A DNA stretch of 64,000 nucleotides from JAMXLO01 sp963832895. GTDB lineage: Bacteria; Pseudomonadota; Alphaproteobacteria; Acetobacterales; Acetobacteraceae. Under the pieces are notes generated by a model that made no database searches, was not told the origin of the DNA, and was given only the letters and a program-made list of their open reading frames with translations. Positions 52,828 through 60,441 of the stretch are shown here, in pieces. Each line of letters opens with the position of its first letter. The stretch's first letter is position 1. The stretch spans positions 1 to 64,000 of the forward strand of contig CAWHVQ010000010.1 of NCBI GenBank assembly GCA_963832895.1, written 5' to 3'. Both the position numbers and the translations under genes were made by a program.

Positions 52828-54153
52828 TTGTTGCGCGGCAAGCTAAGTGCTGTCGTTATCGCCTACAACCGTGCGTCGCTGATCGGAACCTGTGTGCGCG
52901 CCCTGGGTTTCGCCGACGAAGTTATCGTCGTCGACAAATCGTCCACCGATGGCACTCCGGCGATCGCCGCGCCGCATGCCGACCTGGTCATCACCGTCCC
53001 TTGGACGCCTACAGTAGAAGAGACCCGCGCCTTCGCGGTGGCGCAATGCACGCATGACTGGATCATCTGTCTCGATGACGACGAATGCCTCGGCATGGAG
53101 GCCATCCGGTTCATCCAGGCTGAGTTGGCCGCTCCGCGCGCGGATGTCTATGGCCTGTTGCAGCGCCATTATATCCTCGGCACGCATGACGAGACGGCGT
53201 ACTATTGGCCGGAATATCAGATACGATTGTTTCGCCGCGGGGCTGTGACGTTCAACGGCACGGTGCACAGCGGCACGTTGGTGCACTCCGATAAGGTCAT
53301 GCAGGTGGCTCCAGACACAGGAGCGGCCATCCACCATCTCTCGCATCAGGACGTGGCGCAGTGGATCGAGAAGACCAATCGCTATACGTCGCGCCTCGAT
53401 CGTGAACGGGCGATCGATCATGGGCAGAGCCTCGCCAGCTTCGCACATGGCAGTATCGATCACTGGCTGTCGCAAACACGCAATGTCTCGCCGGGCGGTT
53501 ATCCTGAAGCGGTCGCAGTGCTGCGCTCGACCTATGACCTGATTGACCGGCTGAAGACCTGGGAAGAGGAGCGGGGGCTGGACGGCGCGGCGGAGTTCCA
53601 GCGCATCTGCGCCTCGTTGGATGCGGAGTATGCGACACTTGGCGTTGCGCGTCCCCGGAGCGGTGAGGCCGTGACGGCCGCGCCGGCGTCGCCCAGGACG
53701 TTGGATGAGCATGACGTTTTGCGAAAGCGATTGGCTGAGTTCCGCGTTCACCACGAAGCGTTGACGGTCGAGCGTGACGCGCACGCCGCCGAGGCAAGGC
53801 GGCTGGCGAGCGATTTGTCCCTGCTCGCAACGGCACAGGATGAAACACAGCGTGCCCTGGACGCGGAGCGGCTGCGGGCAGAGCAGATCGCGGATGAGCG
53901 CAGCCGCGCTCAGGTTGAATCGGTCGCACAGCGTCAGCGCGCGGAACAGGCCGAGTCGCGCATCGCCATGCTGGCGCGCGAGCACAACCTGCTGCAGCGC
54001 GATCACAACCTGCTGGAGCACAAGCACAACCTGCTGGAGCGCGACCACAACGAGTTGCAGCGCGATCGCAATCTGCTGCAGGGTTCGCTGCATCTGTTCC
54101 TGCGTGGCTACCTCCCGCTGCTGCGGCGCCACCTGTTGGGTCAGCGGCCGTAG
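52828..54153 (+). CDS. GT2-type glycosyltransferase with C-terminal heptad-repeat coiled coil
   Basis: 441 residues, TTG start 52828 with GAGGAG five bases upstream (TTG 52831 also possible). Residues 1-230: LSAVVIAYNRASLIGTCVRA and VIVVDKSSTDGT (nucleotide-sugar binding), then CLDDDECLGMEAI (DxD metal site), as in WaaE/KdtX-like LPS-core glucosyltransferases. From about residue 300 a long coiled coil begins. It ends in five exact-length heptads (EHNLLQR, DHNLLEH, KHNLLER, DHNELQR, DRNLLQG; 53980-54084), then a hydrophobic, basic tail that may bind membrane. The repeat tail is not part of the enzyme family. The last 13 bases overlap the uppS-like gene tail to tail. Confidence 0.85.
   Translation: MLRGKLSAVVIAYNRASLIGTCVRALGFADEVIVVDKSSTDGTPAIAAPHADLVITVPWTPTVEETRAFAVAQCTHDWIICLDDDECLGMEAIRFIQAELAAPRADVYGLLQRHYILGTHDETAYYWPEYQIRLFRRGAVTFNGTVHSGTLVHSDKVMQVAPDTGAAIHHLSHQDVAQWIEKTNRYTSRLDRERAIDHGQSLASFAHGSIDHWLSQTRNVSPGGYPEAVAVLRSTYDLIDRLKTWEEERGLDGAAEFQRICASLDAEYATLGVARPRSGEAVTAAPASPRTLDEHDVLRKRLAEFRVHHEALTVERDAHAAEARRLASDLSLLATAQDETQRALDAERLRAEQIADERSRAQVESVAQRQRAEQAESRIAMLAREHNLLQRDHNLLEHKHNLLERDHNELQRDRNLLQGSLHLFLRGYLPLLRRHLLGQRP
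53980..54084 (+). repeat. Five tandem 21-bp (7-codon) repeats inside the glycosyltransferase gene
   Basis: Each unit encodes Xaa-His/Arg-Asn-Leu/Glu-Leu-Gln/Glu-Xaa, built on GAGCACAACCTGCTGCAGCG with variations. The exact 21-base period implies expansion by replication slippage and keeps the coiled-coil register. Confidence 0.85.
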
Positions 54154-55076
54154 CGTCGCTTGCGCTGCTGGAACGCGCGAACCGCACGCAGGAAATCGAT
54201 CTTGCGGAACGCGGGCCATAGCACATCGGAAAAGTAGAACTCGCTGTAGGCGCTCTGCCACAGCAGGAAGCCCGAGAGTCGCAACTCGCCGCTGGTGCGG
54301 ATGATCAGATCCGGCTCGGGCGTGCCGGCAAGATAGAGATATCGGCCGATCTGCTCAGGACATACCGCCTCGACGATGTCAGGCAATGATGTGCCATCCT
54401 GCATTGCCTTGGTCAGCATCTCGCGCACCGCATCGGCGATCTCCTCGTGGCCGCCATAGGCGACCGCGATCGACAGCAGCATCGTGTCGTAGTCCGCGGT
54501 GGCCGCCTCGGCCGCACGGATTGCCGCAATGGTGCTGAGCGGTAGCAACTCCAGCCGACCGATCGCCTGCACCCGCACACGCCGCCGGTGGATCTGCGGG
54601 TCGCTGACCAGGGCGCGCAGCTTCACCTCCAACGCGCCAAGGATGCCCGCCACCTCCTGTGGCTGACGCGCGAGATTGTCGGTCGAGCACACCCACAAGG
54701 TGACCGCCGGGATCGACAGTTCGCCGCACCAGTCGAGCAGGTCGTCGAGTTTCTGCGCGCCCTGAGCATAGACCTTCAGTGGATCAAGCAGGCCGGACAA
54801 CCTGCCGAAGCGGCGATTGCCATCGAGGATGATGCCGATATGCCGTGGTGGTGCGCACTGCAACACCTGGGCGAGCAGCCGGCGCCCATACAGCGCGTAG
54901 ATCGGGCGCGTCAGGCTCTCCTTGATGACGTGCCGCCAGCGCTGCCAGGCAGGTGCCGCAACCGCGGTGCGCGCGACAACAGCAGCGAGTTCGCTCACCA
55001 ATTGCGCCGTCTGATCAGGCATTGCGGCCGGCCGCTGCGGCTGTTCTGCGGTCGTGCCTGCATTGGTCCGTTGCAA
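54141..55076 (-). CDS. Isoprenyl (undecaprenyl-type) diphosphate synthase, UppS family
   Basis: 311 residues. cis-Prenyltransferase motifs: HIGIILDGNRRFGR (catalytic Asp), SIPAVTLWVCSTDNLARQ, LLSIAVAYGGHEEI and PEPDLIIRTSGELRLSGFLL with LWQSAYSEFYF. The core begins only at about residue 78. The N-terminal extension, containing LTRPIYALYGRRLLAQ, is longer than in housekeeping UppS. The usual NWxR-type Asn-Trp is seen as STDNLAR, so this may be a secondary polyprenyl synthase rather than the cell-wall enzyme. Overlaps the glycosyltransferase gene end. Confidence 0.87.
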   Translation of the reverse strand: MQRTNAGTTAEQPQRPAAMPDQTAQLVSELAAVVARTAVAAPAWQRWRHVIKESLTRPIYALYGRRLLAQVLQCAPPRHIGIILDGNRRFGRLSGLLDPLKVYAQGAQKLDDLLDWCGELSIPAVTLWVCSTDNLARQPQEVAGILGALEVKLRALVSDPQIHRRRVRVQAIGRLELLPLSTIAAIRAAEAATADYDTMLLSIAVAYGGHEEIADAVREMLTKAMQDGTSLPDIVEAVCPEQIGRYLYLAGTPEPDLIIRTSGELRLSGFLLWQSAYSEFYFSDVLWPAFRKIDFLRAVRAFQQRKRRYGR

Positions 55077-55117
55077 AACTAAGCGTTTCCTCGACCGCCG
55101 GCGACAAGGGCACCGAA

Positions 55118-55210
55118 TTACCGGGTCGGCATCGCGCCGGGCGGCGCGGGTCGAGGCATCGGTGGCGCCACCTTGTAGCGGAAATCCGACAGATAGCCAT
55201 CATGCGACAA
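55118..55210 (-). CDS. Possible 30-residue peptide
   Basis: Directly after the hydrolase stop codon a TTG-started frame reads MSHDGYLSDFRYKVAPPMPR then a Pro/Ala-rich end and TAA at 55118-55120. GGGTAGG lies upstream. It has the look of coding sequence but no relative is recognised. It could be the lost C-terminal tail of another gene. Confidence 0.2.
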   Translation of the reverse strand: MSHDGYLSDFRYKVAPPMPRPAPPGAMPTR

Positions 55211-55213
55211 CGC

Positions 55214-56113
55214 CTACCCGCCGCATGTGCCATGCGCCGCGACGAACCGCAGAGTGGCCTCGCGCGCCGGCGCCAGAAATACCAGCGGCGAGCCGAATGC
55301 CTCAATCAGGGTCAGATGGCCCACGTCCGGATACAGTTCATCGCGGACGCTGACGCCGGCGTCGCGCAGTTTTGCGGCGAGTAGCAGCGTGTTGCGTGGA
55401 TCGATGGTACGGTCCTCGCGGCCCGCCAACAGCAGCATCGGTGGTGCCCCTGCCGATACATGGTCAATCGGCTCGGCGCGCGGCCATTCCACTTCGGGTC
55501 CGAAAATTCCCCTCATGTCGGCGCCGCCAACCGTCCGGAAATCATACGGCGCAGCCAGACCGATCACGCCACAGATATCGCGACCGGCGGACAGATCAAC
55601 GGACTGCAGATAGCCTGGATCCAGCGCCAGAAGTCCCGCGATCTGGCCACCGGCTGAATGGCCCATCAGAAACAGGCGATGTGCGTCGCCACCGAACCTT
55701 GCTGCGTTCGCACGCGCCCAGCCGACCGCGGCGGCCGCATCATTCATGAACGCGGGAAAGCGCACCGCTGGATACAACCGGTAATCGGGGATCACGACCA
55801 GCATTCCGCGTGCCGCCAAGGCCGCTCCGACGAAGCGATACGTTTTCTTCGATCCGGACGTCCAGCCGCCACCGTAGAAGAACACCAACACCGGTGCGGG
55901 TGCGGCGACGGCACGCGGGGCATAGACGTCGAGCGTGTGTCGCGGGCCGGATGCGTAGGCGATGTCGCGTGTCTGCGTGATGCCGTCGCGAGGAGCCAGT
56001 GCGTTGAGCAACGGGGTCGCTGAGCAGAAGTGCAGCATCACGACCGCCATCAAAGTCGCCGGGCTCCTGATGGTGCTGTGGCGCTGCTGATAGCGGGGGC
56101 GGCCAACCGACAT
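55214..56113 (-). CDS. Exported alpha/beta hydrolase (BD-FAE/esterase-lipase type)
   Basis: 299 residues. An N-terminal hydrophobic stretch (LMAVVMLHFCSATPLLNALA) suggests export or anchoring. Catalytic marks: oxyanion motif VFFYGGGWTSGS, nucleophile Ser in FLMGHSAGGQIA, acid in LLAGREDRTIDP and His in YPDVGHLTL. The family includes carboxylesterases and kynurenine-formamidase-like enzymes. The substrate is unknown. It is the last chromosomal gene before the tRNA-Pro-flanked insert. Confidence 0.87.
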   Translation of the reverse strand: MSVGRPRYQQRHSTIRSPATLMAVVMLHFCSATPLLNALAPRDGITQTRDIAYASGPRHTLDVYAPRAVAAPAPVLVFFYGGGWTSGSKKTYRFVGAALAARGMLVVIPDYRLYPAVRFPAFMNDAAAAVGWARANAARFGGDAHRLFLMGHSAGGQIAGLLALDPGYLQSVDLSAGRDICGVIGLAAPYDFRTVGGADMRGIFGPEVEWPRAEPIDHVSAGAPPMLLLAGREDRTIDPRNTLLLAAKLRDAGVSVRDELYPDVGHLTLIEAFGSPLVFLAPAREATLRFVAAHGTCGG

Positions 56114-56183
56114 CGCGCGTCACCTGCGAGCATGCGATCGGCTGACTGCGTGGCCTGGAAACGCTAAGGAAGTGCAAACGAGC

Positions 56184-56229
56184 TGGTCGGAGTGAGAGGA
56201 TTCGAACCTCCGGCCCCTGCGTCCCGAAC
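56184..56229 (+). repeat. 46-bp direct repeat, left copy (attachment-site-like, partial tRNA-Pro)
   Basis: A perfect copy of 57339-57384: from the CCA end (TGG on this strand) through the T-arm, variable region and part of the anticodon arm of tRNA-Pro, ending CGTCCCGAAC. After this the sequence diverges, so this is a truncated, non-functional tRNA fragment. It is the classic trace of site-specific integration into a tRNA 3' end. Confidence 0.9.
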
Positions 56230-56332
56230 TCTGTTCGAATGGGCAATAATGGTAGAAATCCGCCATTTCCTGCGTTACGATCACGCACTGAGCGCGCCAA
56301 GTATCAATGACTTAGCAGGAGCGTGTGTGCGA

Positions 56333-56354
56333 TCGGACAAAGGAGCACTGTGTC
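56333..56354 (+). repeat. 22-bp insert repeat, copy 1 (direct)
   Basis: TCGGACAAAGGAGCACTGTG followed by TC. It differs from copy 3 (57281) by one base and is inverted relative to copy 2 (56420). Confidence 0.8.
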
Positions 56355-56419
56355 CTTTCCGGGCACCGCAACTTGCTGATAACACTCGATGTTTTCGCTG
56401 TGAGTGACCACTGCGCAGA

Positions 56420-56441
56420 GATACAGTGCTCCGTTGTCCGA
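56420..56441 (-). repeat. 22-bp insert repeat, copy 2 (inverted)
   Basis: Read on the minus strand it is TCGGACAACGGAGCACTGTA followed by TC, 20 of 22 bases identical to copy 1. Together with copy 1 it bounds a 109-base segment like a tiny element with terminal inverted repeats. Confidence 0.8.
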
Positions 56442-56488
56442 AACGTTGTGTGCTCCGCGTCGTGGCGTCATGGGCACTGATCTGCCGA

Positions 56489-57202
56489 TCAGGCGAGCCT
56501 AGTACCTCTGCACAGTAGTTTAATGCGAGCCACAGCAGGTTCGTTCTCCATCCCGTAAATAATACCTAGAGCAATCTCCAAATCTTCGAACGCATCAAGA
56601 AGGTCTTCCCGCTCCACTTCGCCCGCGTGTGATCCGAGGTTGCCGATCCTTTTAAGTCCTTGAAGGATCGGATATACAAGATGTCTATCCTGCTCCTCTA
56701 TCGCGGAGACTGAATCTCGGAAGTTCTTTATGCGCTCCCCCAGTGACCTTGCAGAGCCGTTGGCTCCCCAATCGTCTAGCAAACCCTCCAAAAATGAGCG
56801 CAAGCAGTTGGCGCAACTCGCCGGATCAACCCAGAAAAGTTCGAACGATTTCTCGACCAACAATCCTGTCCACCCTCCCTGGCTACCGGGATTCCTGATC
56901 AGAGGAATAGCGGGGATAAAGCATTTTGGGAAAATTCTGTTATCGCTCAGAGAGCCGGCAACGCTGACTGCGTGACCACAGCCGTCGCACCGAAGGAATG
57001 CGTGGAACAACGGTGGTTGCGCCTCCACCATGAAGGTTTCGGCGCTTATCTTCAGCGACCCTTGTTTATCTCCCATGGCGCAGTAAGGGCACGGGTATCG
57101 GGGGAATTGACCAATCGGAAAGCTTTCTGTCCACAAAGACCGCTCCAAGTGGTCCTCCCTTTCTCCACCACCACCCGTGCGCTTGAGTTTGGGTCTGGTC
57201 AA
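56489..57202 (-). CDS. DUF4145-like protein with N-terminal zinc-ribbon-type cysteines
   Basis: 237 residues, the only gene in the insert between the tRNA-Pro repeats. N-terminal CPYC (about residue 38) and CDGCGH (about residue 73) form a possible zinc ribbon. The C-terminal half has the DUF4145-like helical pattern: SCANCLRSFLEGLLDDWGAN, LGERIKNF, LVYPILQGLKRIGNLGSHAG, then LEIALGIIYG. DUF4145 domains are known in defence-associated and nuclease-linked proteins and as stand-alone genes of unknown function. Composition is clearly less GC-rich than its surroundings, consistent with transfer. A defence role is only a hypothesis. Confidence 0.7.
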   Translation of the reverse strand: MTRPKLKRTGGGGEREDHLERSLWTESFPIGQFPRYPCPYCAMGDKQGSLKISAETFMVEAQPPLFHAFLRCDGCGHAVSVAGSLSDNRIFPKCFIPAIPLIRNPGSQGGWTGLLVEKSFELFWVDPASCANCLRSFLEGLLDDWGANGSARSLGERIKNFRDSVSAIEEQDRHLVYPILQGLKRIGNLGSHAGEVEREDLLDAFEDLEIALGIIYGMENEPAVARIKLLCRGTRLA

Positions 57203-57280
57203 CCTGACCCCCTGCCGCCGGATCGATGCCCAAGACCATTCAGATGCGTCCTGCGGTATCTCTGCCGACCGGACACAAAA

Positions 57281-57302
57281 TCGGACAAACGAGCACTGTG
57301 TC
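57281..57302 (+). repeat. 22-bp insert repeat, copy 3 (direct)
   Basis: TCGGACAAACGAGCACTGTG followed by TC. It is placed 37 bases before the right tRNA copy, mirroring copies 1 and 2 near the left side. Just upstream, CCGGACACAAAA is a partial echo. Confidence 0.8.
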
Positions 57303-57338
57303 TTTCGGGGGATAACTTCTCTCAGCCATTGATTTCAT

Positions 57339-57384
57339 TGGTCGGAGTGAGAGGATTCGAACCTCCGGCCCCTGCGTCCCGAAC
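57339..57384 (+). repeat. 46-bp direct repeat, right copy (3' part of tRNA-Pro)
   Basis: Identical over 46 bases to 56184-56229. It defines the right boundary of a 1.2-kb insert lying next to the tRNA's 3' end. Confidence 0.9.
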
Positions 57385-57415
57385 ACAGTGCTCTACCAGG
57401 CTGAGCTACACTCCG
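57339..57415 (-). tRNA. tRNA-Pro (anticodon CGG)
   Basis: 77 bases on the minus strand including encoded CCA. The acceptor stem CGGAGTG pairs perfectly with CACTCCG. The D-arm contains AGCTCAGCCTGGTAGAGC. The anticodon stem CTGTG/CGCAG encloses loop TTCGGGA, giving anticodon CGG (reads CCG, proline). The T-arm is GGAGGTTCGAATCCTCT-like. Its 3' half is duplicated at 56184-56229, and this is the intact, presumably functional copy that served as integration target. Confidence 0.95.
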
Positions 57416-57463
57416 GCCAAGGCGGCGCATATAGCCCCGGGCGGTTCCTGCGGCAAGGCAGTG

Positions 57464-58045
57464 TCACAGGCGCGCGGCCTCGCCGGGTGCCGCGCGATGC
57501 AGGTGTGCCAGGCGCTGGAGCACGGCAGGGACGTTGTCCAGCACCTCGTAGAACCGCCTCGCCTCCGCGTCTGCGAAATCGGCGGCGATTGTCGCCTCGA
57601 TTGCGGCGAGGAACGGTGCGGCCGAGCCGATAACATCGCAGATCAGCACGGGCTTGGCATGCAGCCCGAGCTGGCGCCACGTGATGATCTCGATGGTCTC
57701 GTCCAGTGTACCCAGGCCGCCGGGCAGCGAGATGAAGGCATCGGCGGCCTCGAACATGCGCTGCTTACGGCTGTGCATGGAATCGGTGACGATCAGCTCG
57801 GTGATCGCCGGATGGGCAACCTCGCGGCGGGTGAGGAACTCCGGGATGACGCCGGTCACCACGCCGCCTGACGCCAGGGCCGCGTCGGCCAGGATACCCA
57901 TCAGGCCGATGCGGCCGCCGCCGTAGACCAGTCGAATGCCGGAGGTCGCCAACCCTCGACCGAGGACTTGCGCGGCCGCGCGGTATGCGGGATCGTTGCC
58001 CGATCTGGAGCCGCAGAACACGGCGACGGCGTGGATATGTGACAT
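57464..58045 (-). CDS. LOG-family (TIGR00730) nucleoside-monophosphate phosphoribohydrolase
   Basis: 193 residues. Rossmann-type fold with VAVFCGSRSGND at the N-terminus, LVYGGGRIGLMGILADAAL, HSRKQRMFEAADAFISLPG and the defining PGGLGTLDETIE motif. LOG proteins cleave cytokinin riboside monophosphates or related nucleotides to free base and ribose phosphate. Length is normal. It stands beside the tRNA-Pro. Confidence 0.92.
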   Translation of the reverse strand: MSHIHAVAVFCGSRSGNDPAYRAAAQVLGRGLATSGIRLVYGGGRIGLMGILADAALASGGVVTGVIPEFLTRREVAHPAITELIVTDSMHSRKQRMFEAADAFISLPGGLGTLDETIEIITWRQLGLHAKPVLICDVIGSAAPFLAAIEATIAADFADAEARRFYEVLDNVPAVLQRLAHLHRAAPGEAARL

Positions 58046-58164
58046 GGCGCCAATGTGGCCGGGCGTTCGGCTTTTGTCATCGGTAAGCTATCGCGGCGGG
58101 AATATCGATGGCGGTGTGGCGTCCGATGGTCAGCCATTATGGTGCAATGAGGGGGTGGAACGGC

Positions 58165-58605
58165 ATGCTGAGGAGACTTGCGACTCTGGCGATTGTGGCT
58201 GTGGCGGTCGGCGGCGGCGTTGCCCGCGCAGATGGACCCGATGCGATCGAGACCCGCCAGGCTGGTCAGGATCTGCTGGCTGGGACCTACGCAGGGATTC
58301 GTGCCGTCGTGGCCGCCAAGGGCGACGTGAAGACGCTCGAGAACCCGGCCAAGGCCATGGCGCGCTGGATCAGGCAGTTTCCGACGCAATTCCCGAAGGG
58401 GAGTGAGGAAGGTCACAACACCAAGGCGCTGCCCGCGGTCTGGTCAGACACTGCGGGCTTCCAGAAGGCCGCGAATAACTTCGCGGATGCGTCAACCAAG
58501 CTCGCCGAACTCGCCAAGGCCGGCGACGCCGATGCAGTCGCAGCACAGGTCAAGGTTGTGGGTGATGACTGTGCGGCGTGCCACCGGACGTTTCGGGCAA
58601 GGTGA
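58165..58605 (+). CDS. Cytochrome c' / c-556-type protein
   Basis: 146 residues from ATG 58165, and in-frame ATGs at 58147 and 58108 are possible. The signal peptide LRRLATLAIVAVAVGGGVAR ends ARA-D. The mature helical bundle has QDLLAGTYAGIRAVVAAKGD, and the haem site CAACHRTFR is at the very C-terminus, as in class II cytochromes c. Met/His axial ligand use is not determined. A periplasmic electron carrier or gas sensor. No partner enzyme is adjacent. Confidence 0.9.
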   Translation: MLRRLATLAIVAVAVGGGVARADGPDAIETRQAGQDLLAGTYAGIRAVVAAKGDVKTLENPAKAMARWIRQFPTQFPKGSEEGHNTKALPAVWSDTAGFQKAANNFADASTKLAELAKAGDADAVAAQVKVVGDDCAACHRTFRAR

Positions 58606-58610
58606 GTGCG

Positions 58611-58636
58611 GCCCCCTCCCGCGAGGGGAGGGGGGA
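58611..58636. repeat. GC-rich intergenic palindromic element, copy 5
   Basis: CCCCCTCCCGCGAGGGGAGG then GGGG, an almost perfect palindrome between the convergent cytochrome and amidohydrolase genes, where it could act as a bidirectional terminator. Confidence 0.6.
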
Positions 58637-58645
58637 TGACGGGGT

Positions 58646-60358
58646 TTATCCGGCGCGAACCAGCCTGCCCGGTGTCGCGCCGGTGTACTGGCCGTGCTCG
58701 AACACCGGCGTGCCAGAAACGAGCGTCGCGATGTAGCCATCGACGCGCTGCACCAGCCGGCGGCCACCGGCGGGCAGGTCGTAGCGGATCTCCGGCACGT
58801 GCAGCCGCAGGCGGTCGAAGTCGATCACGTTGACGTCCGCCTTCAGCCCCGGCGCCAGCCGGCCGCGGTCGGCAAAGCCGAAGAAGTTCGCCGTCTCGCT
58901 GGTCTGCCGTTTGACGACCATCTCCAGCGGCAGCCCGGGTCCGCGCTTCCGGTCGCGTGCCCAGTGCGCCAGCATCCAGCTCGGCAACGATGCATCGCTG
59001 ATCGATGAGCAGTGCGCACCGCCATCCGACAGGCCGAGCACCGTCTCCGGTGAAGTCAGCATGGTGCGGATGATGTCATGGTTGTCCTCGTTGTAGCCGA
59101 CGATCGGGAAGAACAGGAACTTGTCGAGCCCGCCCGCCAGATAGTCGTACGCCACCTCGGACGGCGTATGGTTGGAGCGCTTCGCCATCGCGGCGATGCT
59201 GCTGGAAGCCTCGGGCTCATAGTCCGGCGGATCGCCCATGACGAACATGCGATCCCACCGCGTCGTGATCTGCATGCGGAACTGCGAAAGCCGTCCCACC
59301 AGCTCATCGGACGGTTCGTCGGCCAGGATCGTCGCGCGCACAGCCGGGTCCTGCAGTCGCGCCAGGCGTTCGGCCGCGGGAAGCTTCAGCAGCTCCTGAT
59401 AGCTCGGCCGGATCGAGAACGGATTGAGCGCCGTATCCACACCCAGCATGATGCCGACCGGACGCCCCGCGACCTGCGCGGTAACAAACGCACCCTGAGC
59501 GCGGGCGGCACGCACGCCCTCCATCAGCCGCTGCCACCGTACCGGATCGGTCGGGCGATCGGTCAACAGGAACCACACCGGCCGGCCGGTCTGCTGGCCA
59601 AGCTGCGTCATCCAGGCCAGTTCCTCGCTCTCGATATCGAAGTCGCTGTTCACGCCGAACGCACCGTGCCGCAGGCCTTTCAGCGCCGAGCCGATGCCGA
59701 GAAGCTCCTGTACCTCGGAATAGCGACCAGGCACCATCTCGCCGGTCGGCGTCTTGTGCGAGTTGGTGCGCGAGGTGGTGAAGCCGAACGCGCCGGCTTC
59801 CAGCGCCTCGCGGGTCATGCGCCGCATCGCTTCGATGTCCTCGGCAGTGGCCTTCTCGCGGTTGATCGCGCGATCGCCCATGACGTAGACGCGCAGCGGA
59901 TGGTGCGGCACCTGAGCCGCCACATCGATCGCGCGCGGCATGCGCTCCAGCGCGTCGAGATACTGCGGGAAGCTTTCCCAGTCCCACTTGAGGCCTTCCG
60001 AAAGGGTGATGCCGGGGATCTCCTCCACCGCCTCCATCAGGCCGATCAGCGACGCACGATGCTCGCGGCGCACCGGCGCAAAGCCGACGCCGCAGTTGCC
60101 GAACAGGATGGTGGTGACGCCGTGCCACGATGACGGCGCCAGCTCCTTGTCCCAGGTCGCCTGGCCGTCATAATGCGTGTGCACATCGACCCAGCCTGGC
60201 GTGACCAGCATCCCGTTCGCGTCGATGTCGCGCTTCGCGGGGCCTGCCTTGCCGCCAACCTCAGCGATGCGATCGCCGTCAATGGCTATGTCGCCGGTGA
60301 AGGCTTGCTTGCCGGTGCCATCGACGATGGTGCCGCCGCGAATGACGGTGTCGTGCAT
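58646..60358 (-). CDS. N-acyl-D-amino-acid deacylase / D-aminoacylase-type amidohydrolase
   Basis: 570 residues from the ATG of MHDTVIRGGTIVDGTGKQAF, which has a GGAGAG site upstream. The frame is open further upstream but without similarity. Amidohydrolase-3 marks: LVTPGWVDVHTHYDGQATWD (metal His pair), LFGNCGVGFAPVRREHR, DRAINREKAT, VLGLSDGGAHCSSISDAS (metal Asp) and GRLAPGLKADVNVIDFDRL. D-aminoacylases remove acyl groups from N-acyl-D-amino acids. Sequence alone does not fix the substrate, and related dihydropyrimidinase-like roles are possible. Confidence 0.88.
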   Translation of the reverse strand: MHDTVIRGGTIVDGTGKQAFTGDIAIDGDRIAEVGGKAGPAKRDIDANGMLVTPGWVDVHTHYDGQATWDKELAPSSWHGVTTILFGNCGVGFAPVRREHRASLIGLMEAVEEIPGITLSEGLKWDWESFPQYLDALERMPRAIDVAAQVPHHPLRVYVMGDRAINREKATAEDIEAMRRMTREALEAGAFGFTTSRTNSHKTPTGEMVPGRYSEVQELLGIGSALKGLRHGAFGVNSDFDIESEELAWMTQLGQQTGRPVWFLLTDRPTDPVRWQRLMEGVRAARAQGAFVTAQVAGRPVGIMLGVDTALNPFSIRPSYQELLKLPAAERLARLQDPAVRATILADEPSDELVGRLSQFRMQITTRWDRMFVMGDPPDYEPEASSSIAAMAKRSNHTPSEVAYDYLAGGLDKFLFFPIVGYNEDNHDIIRTMLTSPETVLGLSDGGAHCSSISDASLPSWMLAHWARDRKRGPGLPLEMVVKRQTSETANFFGFADRGRLAPGLKADVNVIDFDRLRLHVPEIRYDLPAGGRRLVQRVDGYIATLVSGTPVFEHGQYTGATPGRLVRAG

Positions 60359-60441
60359 GGGCGTCTCTCCTTGCTTGGCTTTACGCCAAGCAGAGACCCG
60401 GCGGGCCGGAGGGTCAAGGGAAGCGCCGCCTCGGGCGCTGG

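Larger units (their letters stand above)
56230..56488. other. Non-coding left part of the tRNA-Pro insert
   Basis: No supported gene. It has lower GC than the neighbouring chromosome and contains two of the three 22-bp repeats in inverted orientation (56333-56354 and 56420-56441), making a 109-base unit with inverted ends. Confidence 0.6.

Noticed and set aside
53980..54084. CRISPR-like array
   Set aside because: The units are contiguous, have no spacers and keep the reading frame of a protein coiled coil. No cas genes are present.
56184..56260. Second tRNA-Pro gene
   Set aside because: Only the 3' 46 bases match. The sequence diverges in the anticodon arm and no matching 5' half or acceptor strand follows, so it cannot fold as a tRNA.
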